Assembly (NCBI RefSeq): GCF_016545825.1
Contig: NC_052619.1
Location: 67,776,115 to 67,840,114, forward strand
Origin: Eucalyptus grandis
Taxonomy: Eukaryota; Streptophyta; Magnoliopsida; Myrtales; Myrtaceae
Direction: 5' to 3'
Length of the DNA stretch: 64,000 nt
Of this stretch, positions 1 to 11,910 are shown one piece after another. The notes under the pieces were generated by a model. It was not told where the DNA came from. It ran no database searches and worked only from the letters and a program-made list of their open reading frames with translations. Numbering within the stretch: position 1 is the first letter of the stretch; every line of letters starts with the position of its first letter. Position numbers and translations under genes: made by a program.

Positions 1-161
1 TTTACAATAGGAATATCTGGGTACAAAACTATCTTTCGGACAGGCTAGGAGAGATGGTACGTCGCGGAGTTGTGCAGAGCAGTGAGGTGAGAGACACGTC
101 TATAAATGTTTAGCAATTGCCAACACTACTTATCTGGTGAAACCACACTCCGCACAAAGCG
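1..161 (+). promoter_or_regulatory. Upstream region of SDR copy A with TATA box
   Basis: This stretch lies directly before the ATG at 162. A TATAAAT box is at 101-107, about 60 bp before the ATG, so the 5' UTR would be short. The whole stretch is homologous, on the opposite strand, to the DNA just upstream of SDR copy C (52535-52690), so the promoter was duplicated with the gene. In copy C the matching site reads CAACAAAT, so only copy A keeps the box. Promoter activity is inferred, not shown. Confidence 0.55.
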
Positions 162-454
162 ATGGTACATGCGGACTTCTTGATCGCCACAGCCACCATA
201 CTATGCTTCATCTCGCTCTTCAAGAACCTGCTCGCCTTCAACCGATGGCTGCACGCCACTTCCTGAGGAACCCGAAGGACTTGCAGGACTACGGCTCGTG
301 GGCCGTTGTCACCGGCACCACCGACGGCATCAGGAAAGCCCTGGTCTTCGAGCTCGCCTCCAAGGGCCTCAACCTTGGGCTCATTGGCTGGAACCCCAGC
401 AAACTCGAAGCCACCTCGAGTGAGCTGAGGGATAGATTCGGAGCAACCACCGAG
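162..454 (+). pseudogene. SDR copy A exon 1 (frameshifted)
   Basis: The exon starts at ATG 162, which aligns with the start of copy C. It ends at a GAG before a GTCCAT donor, a site shared with copy C. The first 34 codons give a hydrophobic N-terminus, then TGA at 264-266. Reading continues one frame over, where the cofactor loop TGTTDGIR is found. Exon length is 293 nt, one less than the 294 needed to keep phase, so a single-base loss explains the break. Confidence 0.8.
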
Positions 455-552
455 GTCCATCACATAGTTAGCACTTCATATGCCATTTACGTTAAAAATT
501 CGCGTGAATTCCCGAGTGATGATATATCCGACGCATTAGATAGTTTGTCCAG

Positions 553-878
553 GTCAAGACTGGGGTTGCGGACCTCACGAAGCTGAGCGGAGAGGAGATA
601 GCGGCAGCCATTGTGGGAGCCACGGAAGGGATCGACGTCAGGTTGCTCGTCAACGACGCGGGGTTGGCTTATCCGTACCCGAGTTGCTTTCACGAGGTGG
701 ATCGAGAGTTGATGGAGAGCATGTTGAGAGTGAACGTCAACGCAGCGTTGTGGGCGACGAAGGGAGTGATCGATGGAATGTTGAAGAGGAAGAGAGGAGC
801 GATCTTGAACAGTGGTTCTGGTTCCTCAGTGTGTATCCCTTCGTTTCCTCTTCTGACCTTGTATGCCTCCACCAAAGC
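553..878 (+). pseudogene. SDR copy A exon 2
   Basis: This exon is open throughout (108 codons plus 2 nt). It starts after a CCAG acceptor and ends before a GTACGT donor. It carries NDAG (normally NNAG), FHEVDREL, the MLKRKRGAI block typical of KCR proteins, the GSGS serine region and the catalytic YASTK. It matches copy C exon 2 almost residue for residue, with one extra codon after the NDAG motif. Confidence 0.85.
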
Positions 879-1114
879 GTACGTTTCGATTTTCCTCCAG
901 TTTTGTGCCTTCTTTTTCGGTAATTTGTTAATATATATCGCAAAAGTCTTCACTTTCTTACTAATTTCCTTTTAGGATTGTAGCTATATCAGGATTGTAG
1001 CTATTTACAAATTTGACAGGGTAAACAACGTGATGGACTACAAGTAGTAATAAGAAGTTAATCAAATTCAACGATGGATAAAAGTTTGTGCATCACCTAA
1101 CATTCCAGCTATTT

Positions 1115-3317
1115 AGTAGTGTTGACACCTATTTTTTATCTTTCAAGTAGTATAAAAAAATCATATCAAAAAATCAAAAATGAAAATGAAAATCAAATCA
1201 AAATCAAATAAAAAATAAAAAAATAAAAAATAATTATTAATTTCCTTTTAAAAAAAAACTGTGAGGGTCCGGGTCGGGTTGGATTCGGCCTTGGCCCGAC
1301 CCGGCCCCCTTTTTCCTTTTATTTTCTCCCTCTGGGCTTGGGCCCAACCCTCCCCTTAAAATTTTCTTTTTCTTTCTTTTCCCCTTCGCACAGCCCAGCC
1401 CTCTTCTTCCCTCCGGCCCGGCCCGCCTCATTGTCTTCTCCCTCAGCCGCTTTTTGCACGGGGAACCGGCGAAGACAAAAGCAGAAAGTAGCCGTTCGCG
1501 TGGGGAAATGGCGAGGCTGAAAGCAGGGGCAGAGGGTAGAGGAGACAGCATCATCTCGTGGGGTAGGCGAGCATTGGAATGGGGAAGAGAGGTCAGAGCT
1601 GGCTGGAAGAGGGGGCTGGTTCGGGAAAGCCGAGGGCACGCGCGCGCGAGCCGAAGGATCGAGAAAGCGAGAGATATCGAGAAAGAGAGGGATCAGGAGG
1701 AGACAGAAAGGAGAAAAAATAGAAAGGAGAAAGGACGGGAAAATTAGAGAGGGGAGACAGAGAGAAAAACAGGAGAGGAAGGAGGGGGAACTCACCAAGG
1801 CCACTGCCGTCGACGCGTCTCCCGACCGCTGCAACCGCTGCTGACGCATCTCCGGGCCATCATCGCCACCGCCACCACTGCAGACGCGTCTTCCAAGCTG
1901 CCATTCCCGTATGAAATTGGGTAGGCCTTTCATCGAACTTCTGGTGTGCGTTTCTGGAAATGAGTCGGCCGATGCTCATCCCGACTAGTTCGGCGAGCTC
2001 CGGCCGCCTTCCTATCCCCGTTACCCCGCTTGCTGTTCGCCATGTCGCCTTCGAAGTCGGATAGGTGCTCGGGCTGCAACCGACACAAAGTTTGTTAGTT
2101 TTGTTAGTGTATACAACCTATTTGTGGAATTGTCCGAGCGAGTTTCGCCCCCCAATTGCTCCGCATAGGGCCCCTAGGACTGTTGGTGGCCGGAGGGACG
2201 CCGCCGCGACTAGAGAGCTTGAGCCGTGCCCCCCATCTGCCCGAGAAGTCGCCGCTGCAAGCGTTCGCCGTTTCGGCATCCTTGGTCGCGACTGAGCAGT
2301 CGCGACCAGGGATTGCAGGCTGAGTTGGGCAAGATTTGTGGTCTGGCCCACTCAGCCTTTGTCCCTGACTTGGGCCCATCGTTTGGGCCCAAGTCAAGCG
2401 AGCGAAGGCCCGATCAAAGGCGATCGGGCCTAGCCCGGCCGGACCGAACCGGTCCGGTCTCCGACCAAACTCGACTTCCAGACCGGGCCGAACCGGGTCC
2501 GGGCAGACCGACCCGACCCGGTCCGGCCCTGAATTTTATTTTAGTTACTTTATTATTTAGTTTTTTTAGATTAAAAAAATTTCGAAAAATCCAAAAAAAC
2601 ATTGAATATAAAAAAATTTAAAAATTAAAAAGATTAAAATATATATATTTAAAAAATTCGAAAAAGCCAAAAAATATCGAAAAAAATAAAAAAAATTAAT
2701 TTTTTAAAATTAAATTAAATTATTAAAAAAATTTAAAATTTTCGAAAATTAAAAAATAATGGGGTTTGATTAGGAATTGCTATGTATTAATTTTTTTTTT
2801 TAGTGTAATTAGACCTTTATTTGCTCGTATTTTGATTATATCGTATGTTTAATTTGCATATTTGATTATGTTTAATTGTACGTGTTTAATTTTACTGCAA
2901 TTAGGGTCTTGGTAGCTATGGTTGTTACTTTAATGGTTGCGCACTTGCATGATCACCTCGTATGTTAGTGGATAGGTATAAAATTAATTCAAACTGCTTG
3001 ATAAAAATCATTTATTTTAAAATGAACAAGATTAGGTACCGAAAGGGCACTAATTAGTCAATTGGTGTAATCAAGTCCCGACCCTAGATTCTCTGGTTGT
3101 GTAGGAAGTGAGGCACGCTCCCATGCCTCACTTGGTTTCTAGCCGACACCAATAGGTTAGTGGCGACTTCTTTTGTGCAAAATTCCTAAAATATATCCTA
3201 ACGTCATGCGTGGTATGGGCTTGGGAGAGCTCACGCCTAATTATGGGCCTTAGGCCCGTCTTGAGGCAATATCCCTAAACCTGTTCCCTCCCCCCGAGGG
3301 TAGGTCGCGACAAGTAG
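1115..3317 (+). mobile_element. Solo LTR of an Ogre/Tat-type retrotransposon in intron 2 of copy A
   Basis: The LTR spans 1120-3312 (2193 bp). It begins TGTTGACACC and ends GTCGCGACA, and is flanked by AGTAG at 1115-1119 and again at 3313-3317. No coding domains lie between, so it is a solo LTR left by LTR-LTR recombination. The terminal bases, and the internal block containing ACCGAAAGGGCA near 3040, match the LTRs of the Ogre element at 3882-21726, but the orientation is opposite and most of the interior differs, so it belongs to a related subfamily. SDR copy D keeps the uninterrupted target with a single AGTAG. Open frames inside the GC-rich part (1260-2500) look incidental. Confidence 0.88.
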
Positions 3318-3429
3318 GTTTGACATTATTTGGATCTAAAAGGACCTTGCAATAGTGTCAAAGTCTATACCGTATTTATTATTATAGTTCAATCATGTGA
3401 ACTTGACAGAACAAAGTGATTCGTTGCAG

Positions 3430-3478
3430 TTTTTCTAGTAATGTTCTCAAAAAACAAGGAATTGATATTAAACGTCAG
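3430..3478 (+). pseudogene. SDR copy A exon 3 (internally deleted)
   Basis: The exon follows a TTGCAG acceptor and precedes GTAAAT. Copies B, C and D all have 70 nt here, but copy A has 49. An extra T in the opening T run and a loss of about 20 bp in the middle destroy the frame. The end still resembles the GIDIxxQ segment that precedes the exon 4 PLFIATKM block. Confidence 0.75.
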
Positions 3479-3881
3479 GTAAATATATGAGAAAAATCAT
3501 ATATCATTTAGATATTGTGCTGATATGATTCGAATTCTTATGTCCCCTTTCTTTCATCCTTTCTTTTGCTCTTTACTAAACACTCATAAATTTGCAGAAG
3601 AACATTGTTATAATGTTTATATTTTTCTTTTTTTAAAAAGTCAGACACCGATGAATTTCCCTTCATAACTCTCAATCACTTTATTGAAATGATTGACTCA
3701 TTTCCCTGCGTCGGTAATAAAATGGATGCATAATATACTTTCTCTTCCAATAACGTGACAACCACTCATGTTCCAATAGATCAATTTAGTCTTGTTCAAT
3801 GAGTAATATTTAGCCCAAAAGAATAAAGACTAGGGGGGCAAGTTCTCATTCTCCATGACTTCACAAATAGAGAAAAGATGA

Positions 3882-5970
3882 TGTCGCGACCTCTTTTTTT
3901 TTCGGCGTCTGCAATCGGGTACGAGCGCCTAAGGAGGCTAATGGCTCGGCTGAAATTAGTTATGCCTGGACTCTCCCAAGTCCACTAATTCACGACTTTA
4001 ATAGTCTAAATTTTTAATCTATAAATTAATTTTAAAACGGAGTCACCACTAATCGGTTTGGGGTGGGTCGATTAGAAACCCAAGTGAAGTATCGGGAGAA
4101 ATGCTCGCTCTGCGTAACCGAGAGAAATTAGGATCGGGGACTTGATTACACTAGTTAATCACTAATGCCCTTTCGGTACCTAATCTTGTTTAAACCCTGA
4201 GGTTTTTGGATGTTCGAGGGATTTTCCATGTATTTTTGGGAGGAAAAACATTTTTGAGTCTATTTCTAATTTTTGGACACAAAAGGGATTTTTTTTTGGA
4301 TTTTTTTAGTATTTTTGGAAAATAAAATATTTTTGGATATTTTAATATATATTTTTTTGGAAAATAAAACATTTTTTAACATTTTAAAACATTTTTCGGT
4401 TTTCTGGAAATTAAAATATTTTTTAATATATATATTTTAAAATAAATTATTTTTGATTTTACCTTTTTATTAAAATATTACATAAAATAATAAAAAGCCG
4501 ACCCGGGTCGGATCCGCGGGTTGGGTCCCGACCCGGTCGGTGACCCAAAACGCGTTGCCCGACTCAGATTTTCTCCTTTTTATTTATTTATTTATTTGAA
4601 ACGGTGTCGTGGCCCAAGAGCCCGTTTCGAAAAGAACCGGGCCGACCCATCGACCCGGTTGGCTGATTCGGCGAAACCCTACCCGATTCGCCGAACCGGA
4701 TTTTCAACGCCCAAAATCGCGGAAACCCTACCCGACTCGCCGACCCAGCTCCGACTCCATGACCCGACTTCCAACCTCCCTTGGCCTCGCGAAACCCTAC
4801 CCGACTCGTCGACCCGGCTCGATTCGACGACCCGGAAAATCGCAAACCCTAGGGTTTGCAAATCCACAGCGCCGAGGAGGAAAACGAGGCATTACGGCGG
4901 CGACGGCGGTGGCGACGGTGACAAACCGCCTACGAGGACGGCGAGACGAGCAACAACGCGGTTGCGTTGGTGTGGTTGGTGGCGACATGGTCCGAGAGGG
5001 GGAATGTGACGGCGATAACGCGATCGACGGCGGTGACGGTTACTGTTACCTATCCGTGACGAGGTGGCAAACGGTGGCGGTGACAGGGCAACTCGGCTTC
5101 GATCGGCGCGCGTCGGCGGATCAATCACGGCAACGGCTTTGCGGGTGGGGCACGACAACAAGCCTTTGAAGCAACGGCGTGGGACTTGGTCGAGGTGAAC
5201 GGCTGTGGCACGGCGTCCGGCGGCAACAATAGCAGCAAAAAAGAACCAGATTCGAGGCGCGGATCTCGGCGGACCTTCCTCGGCCTCGATCTTCTCTCAC
5301 TCGGGCCGGATCCGAGCCTCCACCGGCCGGATCTGACCTTCTCGGTCGCTTGCCGCCCGCCTTCCTCGAAGTCTCTCGGTGGAGGGTGGGCCGAGCTCGC
5401 GACTCGAGCTCTCTCCGCTCACCCTTCGATCCTTCCCGATGTCTCTCGGTGAAGGATCTCCAAGCTTGCCACACCCTCCGACGATGCTTGCGGCCACCTA
5501 TTTATAGGCGAAGGAAATCCGGTCGACGGAGGGCTCGGTCGCCGGCCTCCGGCTTCCCCACCGGTTCCGCTCGGGCTGAACCGGTGTCCCATCGAGCTTT
5601 CCAAAAGCCCGCTCAACATTAATGGCGCCTCGCGATCTTATCCGCTTCGGCTGACGTCGCCCTACACTCCTCGGCCGTAGGCCGTCCTTCGAGCGTCGGC
5701 CTCCCTCGCACGCGTGAGTTGCAGTGGCGAAGGAAAGGGAAGGAGGAAGAAGAAGAGAGAAAAGGGCTGGGCCGGGGGTGAAGGAAAATGGGCCATAGGG
5801 GCCACGCGAAGGGAGAAGAAAAGGAGAAAAAAAAGATAAGCTGGGCTTTTGCTTTGCTTTTTGTTTTGTTTTTGCTTTGTTATTTGTTTATTAATTATCT
5901 TATTTATCCGAAATGACAAAATAAATAAAAACTTAATAAAATTAACCTAATTAAAATTGAGGTGTCAATA
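3882..5970 (-). repeat. 3' LTR of the Ogre-type element (left copy)
   Basis: 2089 bp. On the plus strand it starts TGTCGCGACC and ends GGTGTCAATA. In element orientation the terminal TG is changed to TA (TATTGACACC). It pairs with 19684-21726 along its whole length, with scattered substitutions and small indels. A GC-rich block (about 4500-5700) carries several AAACCCTA telobox-like motifs. It is followed on the plus side by the PPT. Confidence 0.9.
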
Positions 5971-5983
5971 GCTGCCCCTCTTT
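5971..5983 (-). other. Polypurine tract of the Ogre-type element
   Basis: Read on the minus strand this is AAAGAGGGGCAGC, directly abutting the 3' LTR. Position and composition are those expected of the plus-strand primer of LTR retrotransposons. Confidence 0.8.
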
Positions 5984-6224
5984 GAAGGTGAGCTCGCAGA
6001 GGTTGCATTCAAAGACGGTGATGCCTCAATTTTATCCATGCATGCGTAGTAGATTATATTTTATTTGAGACCTATTATTCTATGCGGAAAAAGAGCAATA
6101 TAACTTTACATATATTAAGACGGATAAGAAGATACATGTAGTTACTTACCGAGAGTGAGTGAGATTGGGTGTGAACCCCGAGTTTGGCAAGTATCAAGGC
6201 GTCATCTTACCTGGTGATATGAGG

Positions 6225-6762
6225 AGGTTGCTTTTCCAGGACTCGAACCATTCTTCGGTCGCCTGTTAAAACAATCAATAATTTGTCTAGGACCCGAACC
6301 TTTCTTCGGTCACCTTGACGGGAAATTGCTTTTCCAGGACCCGAACCATTCTTCGATCACCTTGACGGGAGACTGCACTTCCAGGACCCGAACCATTCTT
6401 CGGTCGCCTATTGGAGTAATCAGTGGTTTGTCTCGGACCTGAACCATTCTTCGGTCGCCGTGACGGGAAGTTGCTTCTCCAGGACCCAAACCATTCTTCG
6501 GTTGCCTGTTAAAACAATCCATGATTTGTCTAGGACCCAAACCTTTCTTCGGTCGCCTTGACAGGAGATTGCTCCTTCAGGACCCAAACCATTCTTTGGT
6601 CGCCTATTGGAGTAATCAGTGGTTTGTCTCGGACCTGAACCATTCTTCGGTCGCTGTAACGGGAAGTTGCTTCTCCAGGACTCGAACCATTCTTCGGTCG
6701 CCTGTTAAAACAATCCATAATTTGTCTAGGACCCGAACCTTTCTTCGGTCGCCTTGACGGGA
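6225..6762. repeat. Tandem repeat field 1 in the 3' untranslated part of the Ogre-type element
   Basis: Short units of roughly 40-50 bp share a core reading GAACCATTCTTCGGTCGCC and alternate linkers (GTTAAAACAATC; ATTGGAGTAATCAGTGG; TTGACGGGA). These combine into a higher-order repeat of about 200-245 bp seen two to three times. Variable 3' UTR tandem repeats are described for Tat/Ogre elements and can seed satellites. Confidence 0.85.
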
Positions 6763-6975
6763 GATGCACCGACCTTTCTTAGGGCATCTCATTTGTGGGT
6801 GCCTGATTTGTATCGAGGACACCAGTTGGTACCCGACCTTTCTCAGGAGATGCGCCAACCTTTCTCAGGGCATCGATTTGTGGGGTGTCTGACTTCTGTC
6901 GAAGACACCAGTTGGAACCCGACCTTTCTCGGGAGGATGCGCCGACCTTTCTTAGGGCATCGATTTGGGGGATAC
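6763..6975. repeat. Tandem repeat field 2, about 90-bp unit
   Basis: A unit of about 90 bp occurs about 2.5 times, with the cores CCGACCTTTCT, AGGGCATC and GACACCAGTTGGAACCC. It follows field 1 without a gap. Beyond it (6975-7190) lie weaker 55-65 bp repeats built on GGTACTTGGA and TTCACAAGTAT. Confidence 0.75.
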
Positions 6976-7194
6976 CTGGACATTCACAGGCATATTAAAG
7001 AGTACCTGGATATTCACAAGTACTAACATGAAGGATATTTGGGCCTTTGCAGGTGTCGAAATGGGTATTTGGCTGACCATAGGCATTGAAGGGGTACTTG
7101 GATGATCACAAGTATAAATTCTTGGGGGATACTTGGACATTCACAAGTATCGAAGGGGTACTTAATAATTGGAAATATTGAGAATATACCTTGG

Positions 7195-7545
7195 ATATTT
7201 GTGAAGGTGTTCTAGCTCCTGGCAATTGGGAAATATCGAGGGCGTACCTGGGGTATTTGTGAAGGTCTCTCACCTCTTGGTAATTGGGAATATCGAGGGC
7301 GTACCTGAGATTTTCGTGAAGGTCTCTCACCTCCTGGTAGTTGGGAATATCGAGGGCGTACCTGAGATATTCGTGAAGGTCTCTCACCTCCTGGTAGTTT
7401 GGGATATCAAGGGCGTACCTGGGATATTCGTGAAGGTCTCTCACCTCCTGGTAGTTTGGGAATATCGAGGATGGATCTTGCATATTCGTGAAGGTCTCTC
7501 ACCTCCTGGTAGTTGGAATATCGAGGACGTGCCTCATTATTCGCA
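7195..7545. repeat. Tandem repeat field 3, 57-bp unit
   Basis: Six to seven copies of a 57-bp unit with cores GGTCTCTCACCTCCTGG and AATATCGAGGGCGTACC. Because 57 is a multiple of three, long frames appear on both strands, each coding a 19-residue repeat. I regard these as by-products of the array rather than genes. Confidence 0.85.
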
Positions 7546-10139
7546 GGCACACAAAGCAGTGGAATACTTGAACAGCTGCTATTATTTGGGGACAACTCGG
7601 GCAAGTTGAGTGTCATGAAGAGAGTACCTAGACAGTGATAGGTACCTTAAGACAAATGGGGATAGAGATATGTTTACCTGGCAATATCTCTGATCTCTAA
7701 GAATATGTCTGCTATTTGCACAGTATGCACACATGATTGTATATGCTGTAAATTCATGAGTTTAAATGAGATTCATGCACGATAATTTTGTCAGTTCTGC
7801 ATCTTTTGATTTCCACTGGGGAAGATTTTTGAAAGACATCCTTCATTTAGAATATAGATGTCTTGAGCATGCCAGATGAGGGACTTTTAGTCTGAAAGGA
7901 CTTTTCACTCACTCTCATGGAAAAGGCTATCTTGACCATTGATGCGGGATTTATAAGGACCACACTATCTCACTGTCATCATGTCAGCAGGGGTCCGAGT
8001 ATTCTCGCAAACAGTACGAATTTACCAATGTGAGAGGTCTTTGTTGAAATTGTGATGAAGACTTGGTCAACGGCTCATCAAATGGGACTGTTGAGGTCAA
8101 GGCTCTTAAACGAAGTGCCGCACGATAATCCTTAGGTTTGCAAGTTAAGAATCCTGCGAAAAGAGATAGAATAATCTTGCTCGTACTTCTTCGAGCGATG
8201 CTTATGCACATATGAAATCCTACGTTAATTGAAGTGCCCCTAGTCTGAAGAGACTTTTACAATGGGATGTATGTAAGAGGGTGAGAGTTGGTGACTGTCT
8301 TGGCATTTGTCAGTAGTCTTTCTTGTCAGATGGAGGTTCTATGGACCACAACAACAACCTTTTTACTGTATTTTTGGCTGGGGGGCATTAGCCTTGCTTT
8401 TACCAAGCACACTGCTTTTTTCATGCCCCTATTTTTATTACAGTTCTTCTTTTATAGGCATTGACATTGCTTTTATTAGGTACACTGCTTTTTTATGCCC
8501 CTGTTTTTCATTCTTCTCGTTAGAGGAACTAGCCTAGGCAAGTTCAATCACGACACTATTGTTAGACTCTTGAGTCTTCATCTTGAGGCGCTACGGGCTA
8601 TCTTTGCTTAAATGGCGGTAACTTCGTTTTGCCTCCATGTGAGGGTGAAATTACGACTCAATTGGGTTGTACAATGAATACAAGTGCATAGAGAAAGAAT
8701 TGCTCTTCGTCATTCTAGGGCACTTAAATTAATGCAAGTGTTCATATGCAATAAAGACACCCAAAGTTGATACAAGTGCGAGCAAGAAAATTTCTATCTC
8801 TCTTCTCACCTTGTGATGCTACTTCGCTTCTAATCTGCCCCGGTGTAGGGTTGTTCTTGACGGGGTATGAGAGAAGCTTCACCAATGTATGGGGCTTAAT
8901 GGGGTGAGCGATGGAATGCCTCTCACTATTTTGGTTATCGTATCATTCGCGAGAGAACTCTTTACCCTGCAGCCATGGAATCTTCTGCACTCATCTCACA
9001 AGTGTATAGATGGGGGACTGTGTGTAGGATATGATTTGCTGTCATCATTCGACACGCCTCATCCAAAGCATGCTCGATTAATCTTGTATTCTAATTTAGC
9101 TGTCTATTCTAATAATTCTCAATGGAATCGTGATTTAGACAGGCAAAATCATCATGCAAAAATCCATTTGGAAAAGGCATGCGTATTTTAAATGTGAGAG
9201 AGTTTGTATTCTCAAAACAAATGAATGGTTTTTGCTCAAAAGACCTTATTGACAGCTTTAAGGGTCAACAAAATATGTGTTTCCAAATATGTTAAATCTT
9301 GGATATCAAAAGAGCTATTCACAAAGGGGTGTCAATGATTGTCCCTATTGATTAGGAATATGGCACATGAATGATCAGCTGGGGTTGGGAATCTAATCGG
9401 GCATCTTTGTTTCTTTTTCCTTGCTTAGATCACTTGGTTTGCCCTGTTTAACCACTTGATCTCGGCTCTTGAATTCCAATGCTTCCTGTCAATATGAGTT
9501 CGGAGAGTGAGTGTGAGAAATGATGCCAAATTACCTTTTCCCCAGAGTTTATTTGTGCTGGTTCTTAGGGAAGTTGCTGACGGCCTCTTTTACATTTCAA
9601 TGCTTTCCTTCTGCTAGCCTTTCCTACTTGTGGCCCCATATGCATGATTGCTGGTTGTTGATTGATTTTCAATGCTTTTCTTCTGTGGAATTTTTCCTTC
9701 TACCTGTGATCAAGCAAAGTTATGTACCTCAAGCCTTTAAAGAATTTGAGATGGACAATCAAAACTTCCAGTTTTCTAATAGCAATTACTTCTTACAAGA
9801 GCATGTGTCTGGAACAAGAAGTGAGGCTTCCAGATTCTAAGATTGTTGACTGGGACAGAAGGCTTCTTTTAACCAGACTGGTTCCTGAATGACGCATCCT
9901 TTACACCGAGCTGGGCAAAATTGACAGGGATTATTCTTACGCGTCTGCTTGGGTAATGTCGATTTGCTCAAGTTATGCCATCGAGTTTGCTTCTTGATTT
10001 ATGACACTTCCTTAAAGACTGGTCATCACCATTTATTTTTCTCCATGGAGTCAAACACACATTTTTTATGATGGTGTAAATACATCACTCATATATAAAG
10101 GTGCATAAGCATTTTCATTCTGATAGAGAAGTGCTTGGC
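7546..10139 (-). other. Non-coding 3' region of the Ogre-type element
   Basis: About 2.6 kb between the integrase end and the tandem repeat fields. I see no conserved domain here on either strand. Long 3' untranslated regions are usual in this clade. Confidence 0.6.
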
Positions 10140-11328
10140 AATGCCAGACAATAAACATCTTTCAAGGGTAGTACTTTTTTACAACATCGGAATTAACTGG
10201 TTTGGAGAATTCCCGCCCGTCCATTTCGATCGAATCAAGGCTCCTCCGGGAGTATCTTCTTTATTACATAAGGACCCTTGTAATTTGGGGCGAACTTGCC
10301 TCCGGGCTCGGAAAGATTGGCAGCGTCTTTCTCAAGACTAGCTCATTTACCTCGAAGTGCTTGGGTCATACCTTTTGATTGAACGATCAAGCTACCCTTT
10401 GTTGGTAACACTAACCATGACAGAGGGCTTTCATTTGTTTTTTGTCGATCATATTCAGTTGCTCAAGCCTTTGTTGTGTCCATTCTTCCTTGGACAATCC
10501 TGCTTGGGATAAAATTCGCAAGGAAGGGATTTCTACTTCTATAGGCAAAACCGCCTCCATGCCGTAAACCAAGGAAAAAGGCGTTGCCCCAGTGGAAGTT
10601 CGAATCGAAGTTCGATACGCTGTTAGTGCGAAGGGTAGCCTCTCATGCTAGTCGCGGTAGTTTTCAGCTGTCTTGGATAGGATTCTCTTGATGTTCTTGT
10701 TGGCGGCTTCCACGGCTCCATTCATTTGTGGACGATAAGGGGACGAGTTCAGATGTTGGATTTTGAACTTAGAAAACAATTGATCAATCAACTTGTTGTT
10801 TAGGTTTGACCCATTGTCAGTGACAATAGCTTCCGGTACGCCATAACGGGCGATTATGTCACGTCTGATGAATTTCATAACGTTTCGTGCAGTTACGCTT
10901 GCATAGGATGCGACCTCGATCCATTTTGAGAAGTAATCGATTGCGACCAAAATGAATCGGTGCCCATTTGATGCCTTCGGATTGATTGGGCTAATTACAT
11001 CAATACCCCACATTGAAAATGGCCACGGCTCGGATAACGTGCAATTCGGTTGGAGGGACATTTATCTTGTCCCCGTGAATCTGACAACGATGACAGCTTC
11101 GCACATGCTGAGCACAATCACTCTCTAAAGGGAACTAGTAATAACCCAATCTCATTATTTTCTTGGCCAACATACGTTCATTCATGTGAGGGTCACATAC
11201 TCCCCCACGTATTTCTTGCATTATTTGTGTGGCTTCATTTGCATCCACACACCTTAGCAGGACTAAGTTATATGATCTTTTGTACAAATTTTCACCGCCG
11301 ACGAAGAACCTCGAAGCCATTTTCATAA
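10140..11328 (-). pseudogene. Integrase of the Ogre-type element (broken)
   Basis: This would insert element cDNA into the host genome. The minus strand shows an N-terminal zinc-binding segment (11328-11135, ending near GVCDPHMNERML) and a catalytic core (11061-10648). The acidic residues expected of the DDE triad appear in WGIDVI, TDNGSN and GAVEAANKN. The C-terminal region continues in shifted frames to about 10163, with recognisable KFAPNYKGPY-type and VVKKY motifs. Frame changes and stops separate the three parts, so the protein is not made intact. It lies last in pol, after the second RNase H. Confidence 0.85.
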
Positions 11329-11910
11329 GGTATTTTCGATCGTAGGAGTGCTTTCTTTAGGGAATTCCTGCTTCTGGATGTATTTCATGATGTCGTAATA
11401 CCAGGGTTTCCCATCGGGTTCTTCAGTTATAGTCATGCAGTGGGCTTGTCTTGTCAGGACTTCAATCTTCAAAGGCTCTACTTCTAACCCTTTCATTACT
11501 TGTAACATAGATGATAGTGTTGCTAGTGCATCAGCAAATTGGTTATGAATTCTAGGTAGGTATTCAAACGAGATGTCCTGGAATTCTCCTACCAATTCTT
11601 CCAAGTAGCCGTGATAAGGCACTAGTTTGGCGTCTCTTGTCTTCCACTCGCCCACAGTCTGGAGAATAATTAAGGTGGAGTCACCGAACACTTTTAGTTT
11701 TGACACTTCCATTCCAATAGCCACTTGTAGGCCGAGGATGCATGCTTCATATTCGGCTATATTGTTGGTGCATGGAAACATCAGTTTTGCAGCCACAGGA
11801 TAATTTTGCCCATTTGGGGATATCAAGACCGCCCGGTGCACCGAACGACAAATTTACAGCTCCGTCAAAGAACATAGTCCATGTGTCCTCTTCTACTGTT
11901 GAAATTCGGT
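11323..11910 (-). pseudogene. Archaeal-type second RNase H (aRNH) of the Ogre-type element
   Basis: This is a second RNase H-fold domain between the RT-linked RNase H and integrase. The expected acidic positions appear in MFFDGAVN, NIAEYEAC, VFGDSTLI and QFADALATL. The start lies in one frame (near 11870) and the remainder in another (11841-11323), so a frameshift splits it. A second, archaeal-type RNase H placed before integrase is known in the Tat clade. Here it supports the lineage call. Confidence 0.78.

Noticed and set aside
1237..1933. Long overlapping frames on both strands in the solo LTR
   Set aside because: They lie in the GC-rich part of an LTR, are rich in Arg, Pro and Ser, and have no domain; composition explains them.
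4844..4857. Interstitial telomere
   Set aside because: Only single AAACCCTA motifs and one palindrome occur, not a tandem telomeric array; treated as telobox-like motifs in an LTR.
10135..10341. Plus-strand frame of 68 codons
   Set aside because: It is the antisense shadow of the integrase C-terminal region, which is recognisable on the minus strand.
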